Part shown: piece after piece, positions 8,729 to 18,032 of the stretch
Layout of the letters: each line of letters begins with the position of its first letter
How positions within the stretch are numbered: position 1 is the first letter of the stretch
NCBI GenBank assembly: GCA_020633325.1
Contig: JACKDX010000004.1
Coordinates: forward strand, 5,498-69,497
From: Myxococcales bacterium
Lineage (GTDB): Bacteria; Myxococcota_A; Polyangia; Polyangiales; GCA-016699535
Length of the DNA: 64,000 nt
Direction of reading: 5' to 3'
The notes under the pieces: generated by a model
The model's input: only the letters and a program-made list of their open reading frames with translations
Database searches by the model: none
What the model was told of the DNA's origin: nothing
Position numbers and translations under genes: made by a program

Positions 8729-9397
8729 ATGGAAATTCAAACACTACATGCACAGGAACGCGATCTCGGCGGCAAAGGTCCCGCAAGGCGCCTGCGCGCT
8801 CAGGATCTCGTGCCTGCGGTGTTCTACGGCAATCAGATAGAGCCCCGATCCCTCAGCGTTTCCCCCAAAGAACTCTCCAAAATCCTGAGCACCGAGTTTG
8901 GGCGCAATGCATTGATCAAGCTCGATTTCGAAAAGGGGGGGGAAGAGCTTGCGATGGTCAAAGACTTACAGGTTCATCCGGTCAAGCGCTCGCTGGTACA
9001 TGTGGATTTCTATCGGGTGGAGGCGGAGCTGCCAGTGCGGGTCGATGTGCCATTTAGGACCGTGGGTAAAGCAGCAGGCGTTGTGCAAGGCGGGGAGATG
9101 CAGGTCGTATTTCGCGCTTTGCCCATCCAGGCCAAACCGCATCAAATCCCTCCTTACATCGAGGTGGATGTATCGGAGCTTGAGCTCAATCAAGCGATCC
9201 ACGTCAAGGATCTACAATTGGGGGAACATGTACAGGTGTTGCTGGCCCCCGCAAGAACGTTGGTGCTGGTACAAACGGAACGTCAGCGTCCAGAGGAGGA
9301 GGCGGCCGTTGGCGCTGCGGGTGCAGCGGAGGCAGGTGCGGCCGCTGCGGGCACGCCGGACGCGAAATCCGGGGCGAAAGCACCGGAAGCCAAGTGA
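8729..9397 (+). CDS. rplY: Ribosomal protein L25/Ctc
   Basis: A 222-residue long-form (Ctc-type) L25 that binds 5S rRNA in the large subunit. The N-terminal L25 domain (residues 1-95) contains GKGPARRLRAQDLVPAVFYG, and the beta-rich C-terminal TL5 domain follows. An Ala/Gly-rich tail of about 30 residues ends the protein, of the kind common in this family. TGGAGAA precedes the ATG at 8729. It lies 36 bp after prs and ends immediately before the GTG start of pth, consistent with an operon. Confidence 0.95.
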   Translation: MEIQTLHAQERDLGGKGPARRLRAQDLVPAVFYGNQIEPRSLSVSPKELSKILSTEFGRNALIKLDFEKGGEELAMVKDLQVHPVKRSLVHVDFYRVEAELPVRVDVPFRTVGKAAGVVQGGEMQVVFRALPIQAKPHQIPPYIEVDVSELELNQAIHVKDLQLGEHVQVLLAPARTLVLVQTERQRPEEEAAVGAAGAAEAGAAAAGTPDAKSGAKAPEAK

Positions 9398-9961
9398 GTG
9401 TATTTGCTGGTCGGTCTCGGTAATCCGGGCGCAAAATATGCAAAGACCCGCCATAACATTGGGTTTATGGCGATCGATCGGTTGGCCCAGCGCCTCGGAA
9501 TCGGCGGTTACAAAGACACGTTTAAGAGCCAGCTGGCCAAGACGGTGCTGGGTCAAACCGACGTAATACTCGCAAAACCCCAGACTTATATGAATCTGAG
9601 CGGTGAGGCGGTCCAGCAAGTTCAGGCGTATTACAAAATCCCCCTCGATAACATCGTCGTGGTGCATGATGAGCTCGACCTGCCTCAAGGGACGGTGCGC
9701 ATCAAGTTGGGGGGCGGCGCCGCAGGGCATCGCGGGCTGCTGTCCATAGCCACCCACTGCGGGGAGGGGTTTGTCCGATTGCGCATGGGCATCGGGCGAC
9801 CGATCGTGGAAAATTATGTTCTTAGTAATTTTTTGCAGGAGGAGGAGCCCATTGTACTGGAATCATTGAACAATGCGGCTTCCGCCCTCGAACGTATCGT
9901 GGTGGAAGGACCGAGCATGGCGATGAATGCGGTCAATCAGCGGCGCCCCCCGAATGCGTAG
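9398..9961 (+). CDS. pth: Peptidyl-tRNA hydrolase
   Basis: A 187-residue Pth that releases peptides from peptidyl-tRNA dropped by the ribosome. Visible are LLVGLGNPGAKYAKTRHNIGF (catalytic His in the TRHNIG stretch), KPQTYMNLSGEAV, VVHDELDLP and GGGAAGHRGL. The GTG start at 9398 directly abuts the rplY stop (TGAGTG), so translation is probably coupled. It is of normal length and complete. Confidence 0.96.
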   Translation: MYLLVGLGNPGAKYAKTRHNIGFMAIDRLAQRLGIGGYKDTFKSQLAKTVLGQTDVILAKPQTYMNLSGEAVQQVQAYYKIPLDNIVVVHDELDLPQGTVRIKLGGGAAGHRGLLSIATHCGEGFVRLRMGIGRPIVENYVLSNFLQEEEPIVLESLNNAASALERIVVEGPSMAMNAVNQRRPPNA

Positions 9962-10084
9962 GCACCGAGGTTGTGGAGGGAAGGAGTTTCGATGCCTAAC
10001 TCCCCTCTCAGGTGGTGCACGAGGCAGCGAGACGTGGTAGTAGTTCCGTCCCTTTCGGGGCACAGACACAAGGAATTATAAGAC

Positions 10085-10654
10085 ATGGCGATGCAAGAAC
10101 AGACGCGCTGGGCACGCGAATACGAAACTGTCTACGTGGTGGATCCCCGGCTCGATCAAGACGAGATCAAGAATATCTCCAATCGGATGGTGGAAGTGAT
10201 CGCGAAGATGAACGGTAAGCTGACCAGGCTCGATCACTGGGGCCGCCGTAAGCTTGCCTATCGCACCCAGAACAAAACGCGCGGGTTTTACCTGTGCATG
10301 CGGTATCTAGGATATTCGGATATTGTTGCGGAGCTTGAGCGCAATCTTCGCATGCAAGACGTTGTGTTCCGTTTTCAAACCAGCCGTCTGCGAGATAAGT
10401 GTACGATCGATCAGGAGCAAGTTGATCCCGCGAACATTGAGTTTCGCCCGGTCGATCTTGCTGGCGAAGAACCCGAGCCTACACTTGAGCAACAGTTGGG
10501 TCTGGTTGAATCCTCGTATGCATCGCGACAGCGATTGAGTGAGCGAGCGAGCGCAGCGGAAGACGGCGAGGGCTCAGACGACGCCGATGTTGCGGTCACA
10601 CAAGGGACGAGCCCACCAGAAGCGCCTACCCCGGCCACCGAAGAATCCAATTAA
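10085..10654 (+). CDS. rpsF: Ribosomal protein S6 (long C-terminal tail)
   Basis: A 189-residue S6. Residues 10-105 form the ferredoxin-like RNA-binding fold (REYETVYVVDPRL, then WGRRKLAYR, the hallmark S6 segment). The last 80 or so residues are an acidic, low-complexity tail, longer than in most S6 proteins of about 95-135 residues. S6 normally binds 16S rRNA as a dimer with S18, but rpsR is not between rpsF and rplI here, although S6-S18-L9 is a very common order. The 123-bp gap upstream may hold the promoter and leader. Confidence 0.93.
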   Translation: MAMQEQTRWAREYETVYVVDPRLDQDEIKNISNRMVEVIAKMNGKLTRLDHWGRRKLAYRTQNKTRGFYLCMRYLGYSDIVAELERNLRMQDVVFRFQTSRLRDKCTIDQEQVDPANIEFRPVDLAGEEPEPTLEQQLGLVESSYASRQRLSERASAAEDGEGSDDADVAVTQGTSPPEAPTPATEESN

Positions 10655-10668
10655 GAAAGAACCCCGTC

Positions 10669-11130
10669 ATGGCAGCAAATATTGAAGTGATATTGCGTGA
10701 AGATGTGCCCAAGCTTGGCAAAATCGGAGAGGTCGTTCGCGTGCGTCGCGGCTACGCTCGCAATTTTCTCGTGCCTCGCGGGCTTGGAACGGTGGCGACG
10801 GCAGGGAGCGTCAAACAAGTGGCGCACGAAAAACAAGCCGCACTCTCTCGTGCGGTTAAGCTGCGTCAAGGCGCCGAGGCAATCAAAGCAGCCCTCGAGA
10901 CCCTGACGATCCAGATCGCTAAGCCCGTCGGTGAAGAAGGCAAGCTGTTCGGATCGGTGACGGCCAAAGATATTGCCGAAGCACTTCGGGTTCAAGGACA
11001 GGATGTTGATCGACGCAAGATATTGTTGGACGCGCCAATCCGGCAGGTTGGGAACCACGATGTCAGTATCAAGCTCGCACCCGATGTGATCGCGTCCTGC
11101 AAAGTCGAAGTCGCTGCCCAAACCGCATAG
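10669..11130 (+). CDS. rplI: Ribosomal protein L9
   Basis: A 153-residue L9. The N-terminal rRNA-binding domain carries VILREDVPKLGKIGEVVRV followed by GYARNFLVPRG, the family signature. The connecting helix and the C-terminal domain (KLFGSVTAKDIAEAL) are complete. It is 14 bp behind rpsF and 8 bp ahead of dnaB on the same strand, a conserved rpsF-rplI-dnaB operon order lacking rpsR. Confidence 0.96.
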   Translation: MAANIEVILREDVPKLGKIGEVVRVRRGYARNFLVPRGLGTVATAGSVKQVAHEKQAALSRAVKLRQGAEAIKAALETLTIQIAKPVGEEGKLFGSVTAKDIAEALRVQGQDVDRRKILLDAPIRQVGNHDVSIKLAPDVIASCKVEVAAQTA

Positions 11131-11138
11131 GGGCTGCG

Positions 11139-12548
11139 ATGGAACTTGAGTCGTTTTCTCGTTCTGTGAGAGGCCCGCAGACGCAGGCTTCTCAGCGCGT
11201 GCCACCTTATTCGCTTGAGGCCGAGCGATCGGTGCTGGGCGGTATTTTGTTAGAAAACAGTGCGATTCATGGCGTTGTGGAGCACATTGCCGCGGAGGAT
11301 TTCTACAGCGAGGCCCATGTCCGGATCTTCCAAAGTATGCTGGACCTGTTTGCCCACGGGCAACCCGTGGATACGATCACCGTCCGCGAAGAGCTGGGTA
11401 AGCATGGCAACCTTCAAGCAGCAGGGGGGGACGAGTACCTCCTAGAGCTGACCAATACGATACCTACGGTTACCAATATCGAATCCCACGCCAAGATCAT
11501 CCGGGAGAAATCGGTGGTGCGGCGATTGATCGCCGCGTGTCACGAGATCGCGGCAGGTGGATATGGGGACTATGGCGAATTTGAGGCATTTTTAGACCAA
11601 TCCGAAAAGGCAGTTTTCGGAGTCGTCAAGGAGCGCGAGCGCAATCCCACGCAGCATATCGCGGCGGTGGTCAAAGCAACCTTTGAAGAGATCGATCAAG
11701 CGGCCAAGAACAAAGGGCACGTGATTGGTTTACCCACGGGTTTCGAGAAGCTGGATCATTTGACGGCGGGGCTTCATCCAGGTGATTTAGTGATTGTGGC
11801 TGGGCGCCCCGGCATGGGCAAGACGGCCTTTGCACTCAACGTTGGCGTCAATGCGTGTATTGCTCGCAAGAAGACCACTGCTGTTTTCTCACTTGAAATG
11901 GCGAGCGAGCAGTTGGTGCGGCGCATGCTGTGTAGTGAGGCGCGGGTGGATGGATCTCGTTTGCGCACGGGCCATTTGCTGAGGGAGGATTGGCCAAAGC
12001 TTGTGGCCGCAGCTGGCTTGGTCAGTGGACTGCCAATTTGGGTGGATGACACACCCGCGCTTACCATGATGGAGCTACGTGGTAAGTCGCGACGGTTGAT
12101 GGCGGAGCATGACCTCGGCCTAATTGTGGTCGACTATATGCAGCTCATGCGCTCGGGATCGCGTAATGAAAGCCGAGAGCAGGAGATAAGCGAGATCAGC
12201 CGATCTCTGAAGGCGTTGGCCAAGGAGCTCCGAGTTCCAGTGGTGGCGCTTTCGCAGTTGAATCGAGGTGTTGAAACACGCGGCACCAAGGACAAACGAC
12301 CCCAACTTTCGGACTTGCGCGAATCAGGTGCGATTGAACAAGACGCGGATACCATTCTTTTCATCTACCGGGACGAGCTCTATAACCGGGAGACGCCGGA
12401 TGTCGGCATCGCTGAAATCATCATTGGCAAGCAGCGCTCAGGTCCTATTGGCGTAGTGCGTTGCCGGTTCTTTAGCGAGTACACACGCTTTGAAAATCTG
12501 GCTGATGATGATCCAGGCGGTAGCGGCTCTGACCCCTACGGTCCGTAG
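11139..12548 (+). CDS. dnaB: Replicative DNA helicase DnaB
   Basis: A 469-residue hexameric 5'-3' helicase that unwinds DNA at the replication fork and recruits primase. The N-terminal domain (residues about 18-120) begins with PPYSLEAERSVLGG. The RecA-like C-terminal domain has Walker A GRPGMGKTAF near residue 227, Walker B LIVVDYMQLM and the SQLNRGVE motif. No intein or insertion is seen. It is the last gene of the rpsF-rplI-dnaB run. Confidence 0.97.
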   Translation: MELESFSRSVRGPQTQASQRVPPYSLEAERSVLGGILLENSAIHGVVEHIAAEDFYSEAHVRIFQSMLDLFAHGQPVDTITVREELGKHGNLQAAGGDEYLLELTNTIPTVTNIESHAKIIREKSVVRRLIAACHEIAAGGYGDYGEFEAFLDQSEKAVFGVVKERERNPTQHIAAVVKATFEEIDQAAKNKGHVIGLPTGFEKLDHLTAGLHPGDLVIVAGRPGMGKTAFALNVGVNACIARKKTTAVFSLEMASEQLVRRMLCSEARVDGSRLRTGHLLREDWPKLVAAAGLVSGLPIWVDDTPALTMMELRGKSRRLMAEHDLGLIVVDYMQLMRSGSRNESREQEISEISRSLKALAKELRVPVVALSQLNRGVETRGTKDKRPQLSDLRESGAIEQDADTILFIYRDELYNRETPDVGIAEIIIGKQRSGPIGVVRCRFFSEYTRFENLADDDPGGSGSDPYGP

Positions 12549-12624
12549 GAGGTCTTGTTTCAATACCACTGTAAATTTACACGCGAGAAGTGACAAACGG
12601 TCCAAACCGGAGTAAGTTAAAGGA

Positions 12625-13602
12625 ATGTTCGTTCCGGCGGAAAGCGTCATGGACGCCGTGCAGAAGTCGCTTGATCGGTTAAGGTCAGCTACCAAGTCGC
12701 AAGCCAAGCCACGCATCGTGGTGAGACAGTTTGCTGGACCGGCGGCCTTCAAGGAGCAGTTGTCTCATCTGCGGGTCGTGCACCTCACCGATCAACATGT
12801 AGGGCGCATCACGCCCCTAAAAACTCAACTTGACGCCGTAGCTCGCGCTAATGAACAAAAGCCGGATTTGGTGGTAATCACCGGTGATTTTGTTTGCCAC
12901 AGCCAAGCATATCTCGATCAACTTGCGCAGGTGGTGAAGGCCTTTGACGCGCCGGTCATGGGTGTGCTTGGCAATCATGATCATTGGTCGGGCGCCAAAG
13001 AGGTTTGCCAGACACTCACCGGCGCGGGGGTTGAGATGCTCAACAATGCGCACACGGTGATTCATCTTCGTGGTCAAGCTTTACAGGTCGTTGGATTGGA
13101 CGATGCGTATACGGGACATGCCAACCGGCAAAAGGCCACCAAAGGGCTTCGGCCAGATTTGCCGACGATCGGGCTTTCGCACATCGCCGAGCAAGCCAAC
13201 GGTTTGTGGGCCAAAGGCATTCCTTTGGTGCTGTCGGGTCATACGCACGCGGGGCAGATCACACTGGCGGGGCTGCATGAAATTGCGCTTGGAAAAATGG
13301 TAGGACATCAATATGTGCATGGGCTATATGGATCCCGAAAATCCGTGGGACCCCGACCGGCGGGCGCAGTCTATGTTGGGGCGGGCATTGGCGCTTCGGT
13401 GATGCCTTTTCGTTTGGGTGAGCGCGCGCAGTCGGAAATCACGGTATTTGAGTTGGGTCATGCACCGGCAGTATTTCACGAACATCATGATGAGCAGCAG
13501 CCTCTCTTGGGGCGTAAACCTTCGGCGAAAATACAGGCTCGGCGGACCGCCAAGGTTCGCCGAAAGCAAGTTAAGCGCGAGCGGCAGGCGAAACAGGGTT
13601 GA
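12625..13602 (+). CDS. Calcineurin-type metallophosphoesterase
   Basis: A 325-residue phosphoesterase of the YaeI/YkuE type. The dimetal site motifs appear in order: LTDQHVG, VITGDFV, GNHDHW, then VLSGHTHAGQ. A basic tail rich in Lys/Arg (last 45 residues) follows the catalytic domain. Some family members with this layout cleave UDP-2,3-diacylglucosamine-like lipids or peptidoglycan precursors, but the substrate cannot be told here. No signal peptide or clear membrane helix is present, unlike YaeI. It is flanked by gaps of 76 and 127 bp and seems to be its own unit. Confidence 0.85.
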   Translation: MFVPAESVMDAVQKSLDRLRSATKSQAKPRIVVRQFAGPAAFKEQLSHLRVVHLTDQHVGRITPLKTQLDAVARANEQKPDLVVITGDFVCHSQAYLDQLAQVVKAFDAPVMGVLGNHDHWSGAKEVCQTLTGAGVEMLNNAHTVIHLRGQALQVVGLDDAYTGHANRQKATKGLRPDLPTIGLSHIAEQANGLWAKGIPLVLSGHTHAGQITLAGLHEIALGKMVGHQYVHGLYGSRKSVGPRPAGAVYVGAGIGASVMPFRLGERAQSEITVFELGHAPAVFHEHHDEQQPLLGRKPSAKIQARRTAKVRRKQVKRERQAKQG

Positions 13603-13729
13603 AGCTTTTTTCTATGGGCGTGCTAGAAACTGTGTTCTAGACACGCACTCTTTAGAAAAACATCAATAGTTTGCGTCATGTCCTCCCCTTGCGTACCGTT
13701 TCATTTGCCGTCATCGTTCGGACCCCTCT

Positions 13730-14764
13730 ATGGCTAGACAATGGTTTAATAGACTATTTTCCAATGATCTCGCCATCGATCTGGGGACCGCCACGACGCT
13801 GATCTATGTCAAAGGGCGGGGGATCGTTTCATGCGAACCATCAGTGGTTGCCGTGCACCATGACGGTCGAGGTGGAAAAAAAGTATTGGCTGTCGGCCGC
13901 GAGGCTAAGGAAATGCTCGGGCGTACCCCCGGAAGCATCACCGCCGTGCGACCCCTCCGCGATGGGGTGATCGCCGACTTTGAAATCACGGAGGCCATGT
14001 TGCGCTATTTCATTGCGCGGGCCAACAGTCGCAGAACCCTGGTCAAGCCGAGAATAATCATCTGCGTGCCATTTGGGATTACCGAGGTGGAAAAGCGCGC
14101 GGTCAAGGAGAGCGCTGAGGGGGCAGGGGCGCGAGAGGTGCACTTGATTGAGGAACCTATGGCGGCGGCCATCGGAGCGGGATTGCCTATCACCGAGCCG
14201 AGCGGCAACATGATTGTAGATATCGGAGGCGGCACCACAGAAGTTGCGATCATTTCTCTGGCAGGAATCGTGTATTCCCAATCGGTCCGAGTGGGCGGCG
14301 ACAAGATGGACGAAGCCATCATCGCGTATATGAAACGCAAATATAATCTGTTGATAGGTGAGCAGACCGCAGAACGGGTGAAGTGTACGGTCGGAAACGC
14401 CTACGAAGGTGATGTAGTTGATACCATGGAAGTTAAAGGGCGTGATTTGGTTGCCGGAGTGCCGAAAACCATCATCGTGAACGCTGATGAGATTCGAGAG
14501 GCGCTCAGTGAACCAATTTCTGCCATTGTAGATGCGGTCATGGTGGCGCTGGAACGTACGCCACCCGAGTTGTCCGCAGATATTGTGGACAAGGGCATTG
14601 TTCTCACTGGAGGCGGCTCATTGTTGCGGAATTTGGATGTGCTGCTGAGGGAAGAAACAGGACTTCCCGTGATGACTTCGGATGATCCTATTTCGGCAGT
14701 TGTCCTGGGCTCAGGTAAAGCGCTCGATCATTTAGATCTTCTCAGAGAAGTAAGTGTGTCGTAA
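13730..14764 (+). CDS. mreB: Rod-shape actin homologue MreB
   Basis: A 344-residue bacterial actin. It forms short membrane-associated filaments that organise lateral wall synthesis. Visible are the phosphate-1 loop AIDLGTATTLIYVKGRG, the phosphate-2 motif VDIGGGTTEVAII and the adenosine motif GIVLTGGGSLL. It heads the mreB-mreC-mreD-PBP2-rodA operon: mreC starts 12 bp later. It supports a rod-shaped cell. Confidence 0.97.
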   Translation: MARQWFNRLFSNDLAIDLGTATTLIYVKGRGIVSCEPSVVAVHHDGRGGKKVLAVGREAKEMLGRTPGSITAVRPLRDGVIADFEITEAMLRYFIARANSRRTLVKPRIIICVPFGITEVEKRAVKESAEGAGAREVHLIEEPMAAAIGAGLPITEPSGNMIVDIGGGTTEVAIISLAGIVYSQSVRVGGDKMDEAIIAYMKRKYNLLIGEQTAERVKCTVGNAYEGDVVDTMEVKGRDLVAGVPKTIIVNADEIREALSEPISAIVDAVMVALERTPPELSADIVDKGIVLTGGGSLLRNLDVLLREETGLPVMTSDDPISAVVLGSGKALDHLDLLREVSVS

Positions 14765-14776
14765 TAGTCTGAAATC

Positions 14777-15637
14777 GTGAATATTCTCCGACGCTTCAGG
14801 GACGCGATTGTATCAATCGTTTTGCTCCTCGTTCCTTTTTTGGTTCTGAACAGTCATCTAAAGCAGCCGAGCCACTTGAACGGATTTGATCGCGGCGTTC
14901 TCAAGCTGATGGCGCCTATTCAATACTTGACTATGGAATTGGCGGACGCTGCATCGGGTGTGATTGAAAATTACATCTGGCTCGTGGACGTGAGCAAGGA
15001 GAACAAACGTCTGCAGCGTGACAACACTTCGCTGCGCTACCAACGCCTAAGTTGGATACGTGATAGCCGAGAAAACCTGAGACTTCGGCGATTGCTGGAT
15101 TTCAGAGAGCATACGCGCTTCGAGTTACAAGGGGCGGAGGTCATCACCAAAGATATTAATGAGTTTTTTCGCGTCGTGCGTTTGCGACTGGATTCTGGTC
15201 CCTCGCAGCGCGTACGGCCGGGCATGCCCGTGATTGTGCCTCAAGGCCTTGTGGGACAAGTGCAGCGAACATCCGGCGCCTATAGCGATGTATTGCTTAC
15301 GGTCGATCGCAATAGCGCGGTAGACGTCATCATTCCCCGCAATGGCGCAAGGGGTATGTTACGCGGAACGGGGGAATCAAATCGATACCTCTGCAGGATT
15401 CAATATCTCGACCGTTCGAACCTCGTCAAAGTGGGCGACCTCGTGGTGACCTCCGGGCTTGGTAAACGTTTTCCAAGCTCCATCCCCATTGGGAAAGTCA
15501 GTCGCGTCATTCGCACCCAGTACAGCCTGCATCAAGAGGCTGAGGTTGTTCCCCATGTTGATTTTTCCAAAATTGAAGAAGTGTTTATTATTCTCAGCGA
15601 TCCCGGCCACGGCACGGAGCCAGGCAATCTTCCGTAG
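14777..15637 (+). CDS. mreC: Rod-shape protein MreC
   Basis: A 286-residue bitopic inner-membrane protein that links MreB to the periplasmic synthases. It has a short cytoplasmic N-terminus, one membrane helix (residues about 10-27, IVSIVLLLVPFLVLNS), a coiled-coil region (about 70-110, rich in ENKRL/ENLRLRRLL) and the two beta-barrel domains, including GLVGQV and VTSGLGKRFPSSIPIG. The start is GTG 14777, 12 bp after mreB. Confidence 0.95.
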   Translation: MNILRRFRDAIVSIVLLLVPFLVLNSHLKQPSHLNGFDRGVLKLMAPIQYLTMELADAASGVIENYIWLVDVSKENKRLQRDNTSLRYQRLSWIRDSRENLRLRRLLDFREHTRFELQGAEVITKDINEFFRVVRLRLDSGPSQRVRPGMPVIVPQGLVGQVQRTSGAYSDVLLTVDRNSAVDVIIPRNGARGMLRGTGESNRYLCRIQYLDRSNLVKVGDLVVTSGLGKRFPSSIPIGKVSRVIRTQYSLHQEAEVVPHVDFSKIEEVFIILSDPGHGTEPGNLP

Positions 15638-15642
15638 GAAAC

Positions 15643-16179
15643 ATGCGTACTGTGATTCAAGTTTGGGTGTATTTTTTGCTTGGGTACGTGGTCTTAATCG
15701 CGCACAGCAGCGTTTTCTCGTTAGTGCACATTCACCCTTTGATACCCAATCTTATGCTGCCGCTAGTAATTTTTTTGGGTGTGTCGCCTAGCGTTGCCGT
15801 CCCCGTCGGTAGCATGGTCGCATTTGGTCTCGGGTATTTAATGGATTCAATGTGTGGAATGCCCATGGGTCTTTACACTTTTACCCTGGTATCGATGTAC
15901 GTCATCTCCAAGGGCGCGGGGTTGCGCTTGTTTCTAAGAGGACCGCTGTCAGAAATTCTGTTGACGTTTCTGGTTAGCATCATAGCTGGGTGCTTGCAGC
16001 TTGCGATGAGAGCAATATTTGAAAACCCGGCGCCCTTTCCGGCGTACGGCTATGTGACCTTGTTGCATCTTCTGGCGGGAAGTACGGTGACGGCCCTGTT
16101 GTCACCCATCATATTTTGGCTCGCGCGCTCTGTCGGTCGGCCGGGCGCGCAGGGGGAATCTGCGAAGGTCTCTTCGTGA
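15643..16179 (+). CDS. mreD: Rod-shape protein MreD
   Basis: A 178-residue inner-membrane protein with about five or six hydrophobic helices and the family-typical IHPLIPNLMLPLVIFLG and GLGYLMDSMCG segments. It belongs to the elongasome and contacts MreC and PBP2. ATG 15643 is preceded by GTAGGAAAC. Its stop overlaps the PBP2 start by 4 bp (GTGA). Confidence 0.93.
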   Translation: MRTVIQVWVYFLLGYVVLIAHSSVFSLVHIHPLIPNLMLPLVIFLGVSPSVAVPVGSMVAFGLGYLMDSMCGMPMGLYTFTLVSMYVISKGAGLRLFLRGPLSEILLTFLVSIIAGCLQLAMRAIFENPAPFPAYGYVTLLHLLAGSTVTALLSPIIFWLARSVGRPGAQGESAKVSS

Positions 16180-18032
16180 GCAGGCTCTTTGCACGTCGGG
16201 AAGCGAGCGAATTCCGCAAACGCTATGGCTGGATGGCGCTTGTGGTAGTGATTGCTTTTTTGGGGCTCGTAGCCCGGATGGCTTATTTGCAAGTTATTCA
16301 GCAAGAACGCTATGTAGCGATCGCGAAAAACAACATTACGCGGCGGCACAAACTCCCTGCGATGCGGGGTGACATCCTCGACCGCCATAATAACATCGTC
16401 GCGAGCAATAGGGCGTCGTATCGCGTCTACCTCACTCCCAATCTTCTCGACATGGATCGAGATCTGAAGAGGATCATTGAGCTGCTCGACTTGAGCGCAG
16501 AGCAGGGTCAAACGCTCATAAAGAAAATAGATGATGTGCCCGACCGGAGACGCAACCAGCGGATAGAAATCTTCAAAGATGTCTCACGCGAACAGCTTGC
16601 AATACTAGAAACCCACGAGAAGGACTTTCCAGGTTTGGATGTGGTCGCGATGCCGGTTCGGACATACCCTTACCGCGATCTTGCCGCACACGCGATTGGA
16701 TACGTTAATGAAGTGAGCGCCGAAGATCTTAGCACGCTGAAATCGAAAGGTTACGCGCCTGGGGACACCGTTGGCCGAATGGGCGTGGAGCGTGCCTGGG
16801 AAGCGTCGCTCCGCGGTAACGATGGCTTCACCGAAACCACCGTCGATGTCCAAGGGAGCGAACGCAATGAGTTTCGGGTCGCCAGCAAGCGCACTCGCAT
16901 GCAAGAACCCATCACGGGAAACTCTGTGGTGTTGAGTTTGGATATGCGGTTGATGCATATCCTCCACAAGTTATTCCGTTCGCATCCTGCGGGAGCCGCC
17001 GTGGTTGTCGACGTGACCACGGGCGAACTGCGAGCGCTTTATTCAAAGCCCGCTTATGATCTCAACGAAATGGCAGGGAGGTTAACCGCCGAACGCGCCT
17101 CGGAACTCGACAGAAATCTGCTCCGTCCGCGAATCGATAAGACATTATACGAGACGTACTATCCCGGATCCACGCTGAAGCCGATATTCGCGCTTGCTGG
17201 GTTGGAAGCCGGGACCGTAACGGAGCGCACTCAAGTGTATTGTCCTGGTTACATCGAGTTTGGGCGTGACCGAAAGCGTTGCACCCGCGTTCATGGCAAC
17301 GTGGACCTACAGTCGGCACTTGTTCAATCGTGTAATGTGTATTTCTATCGTCTCGGCGAAGGCCTTGGCCTGGATCTCTTGGCGGACTATGGCTCGCGAT
17401 TTGGCCTCGGCCAAAAGACAGGCGTTGGCATTAATACCGAAGCGCAAGGATTTATTCCTACCAAGAATTGGTATGTGAGCCATTACAAGACGCCGTTTCG
17501 CGTTGGCTATACTTTGAATGAGGTCATCGGGCAGGGCAACACGCGGGTAACATTGATGCAGCTGGCCATGGCTTATGCGGCATTGGCAAATGGCGGCGTT
17601 CTATACAGGCCACTGCTCGTGAAAGAGGTCCGTGGGCCTAAAGGAAACATAAAACGCACGTTCGCGCCTGAGATAAAGCGAAAGATTGAGATCTCCCCAG
17701 AATACCTCGCCGCTGTGATGAGGGGAATGCGTGGCGTGATCATGGATCCCAATGGCACAGCCTACGACGTGAGGGTTCCTGACGGAATCGATATGGCGGG
17801 GAAGACCGGCACTGCGCAAGTTTCTCGAAAGTACGACGCAGATGCGAGCGCAGCGACGATTGCCCTGGGACTCGACCGAGACCATGCATGGTTTGCCGGC
17901 ATCGCGCCGTTACCTACGCCGCGGTTAGCGATTGTGGTACTCGTCGAGCATGGTGGCGGCGGCGGGAAGTATGCGGCGCCCATCGGTATTGGGGCGCTGC
18001 AAGAGTATTTAAGCACGGAACCCTCATCATGA
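16176..18032 (+). CDS. mrdA: Penicillin-binding protein 2 (elongation transpeptidase)
   Basis: A 618-residue class B PBP. The reading frame opens earlier, but GTG 16176 overlapping the mreD stop gives the expected N-terminus (short basic stretch, then one membrane helix WMALVVVIAFLGLVARMAYL). The PBP dimer domain starts with RRHKLPAMRGDILDR. The transpeptidase domain carries the active-site STLK within YYPGSTLKPIF, SCN within VQSCNVYF, and KTG within AGKTGTAQV. It cross-links lateral-wall peptidoglycan with RodA and is a beta-lactam target. The stop overlaps the rodA start (ATGA). Confidence 0.96.
   Translation: MSRLFARREASEFRKRYGWMALVVVIAFLGLVARMAYLQVIQQERYVAIAKNNITRRHKLPAMRGDILDRHNNIVASNRASYRVYLTPNLLDMDRDLKRIIELLDLSAEQGQTLIKKIDDVPDRRRNQRIEIFKDVSREQLAILETHEKDFPGLDVVAMPVRTYPYRDLAAHAIGYVNEVSAEDLSTLKSKGYAPGDTVGRMGVERAWEASLRGNDGFTETTVDVQGSERNEFRVASKRTRMQEPITGNSVVLSLDMRLMHILHKLFRSHPAGAAVVVDVTTGELRALYSKPAYDLNEMAGRLTAERASELDRNLLRPRIDKTLYETYYPGSTLKPIFALAGLEAGTVTERTQVYCPGYIEFGRDRKRCTRVHGNVDLQSALVQSCNVYFYRLGEGLGLDLLADYGSRFGLGQKTGVGINTEAQGFIPTKNWYVSHYKTPFRVGYTLNEVIGQGNTRVTLMQLAMAYAALANGGVLYRPLLVKEVRGPKGNIKRTFAPEIKRKIEISPEYLAAVMRGMRGVIMDPNGTAYDVRVPDGIDMAGKTGTAQVSRKYDADASAATIALGLDRDHAWFAGIAPLPTPRLAIVVLVEHGGGGGKYAAPIGIGALQEYLSTEPSS

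Noticed and set aside
10040..10084. Possible S6-S18-binding leader before rpsF (CCG/CGG stem)
   Set aside because: Only a short stem is visible and the conserved bulge could not be placed; not strong enough to call.
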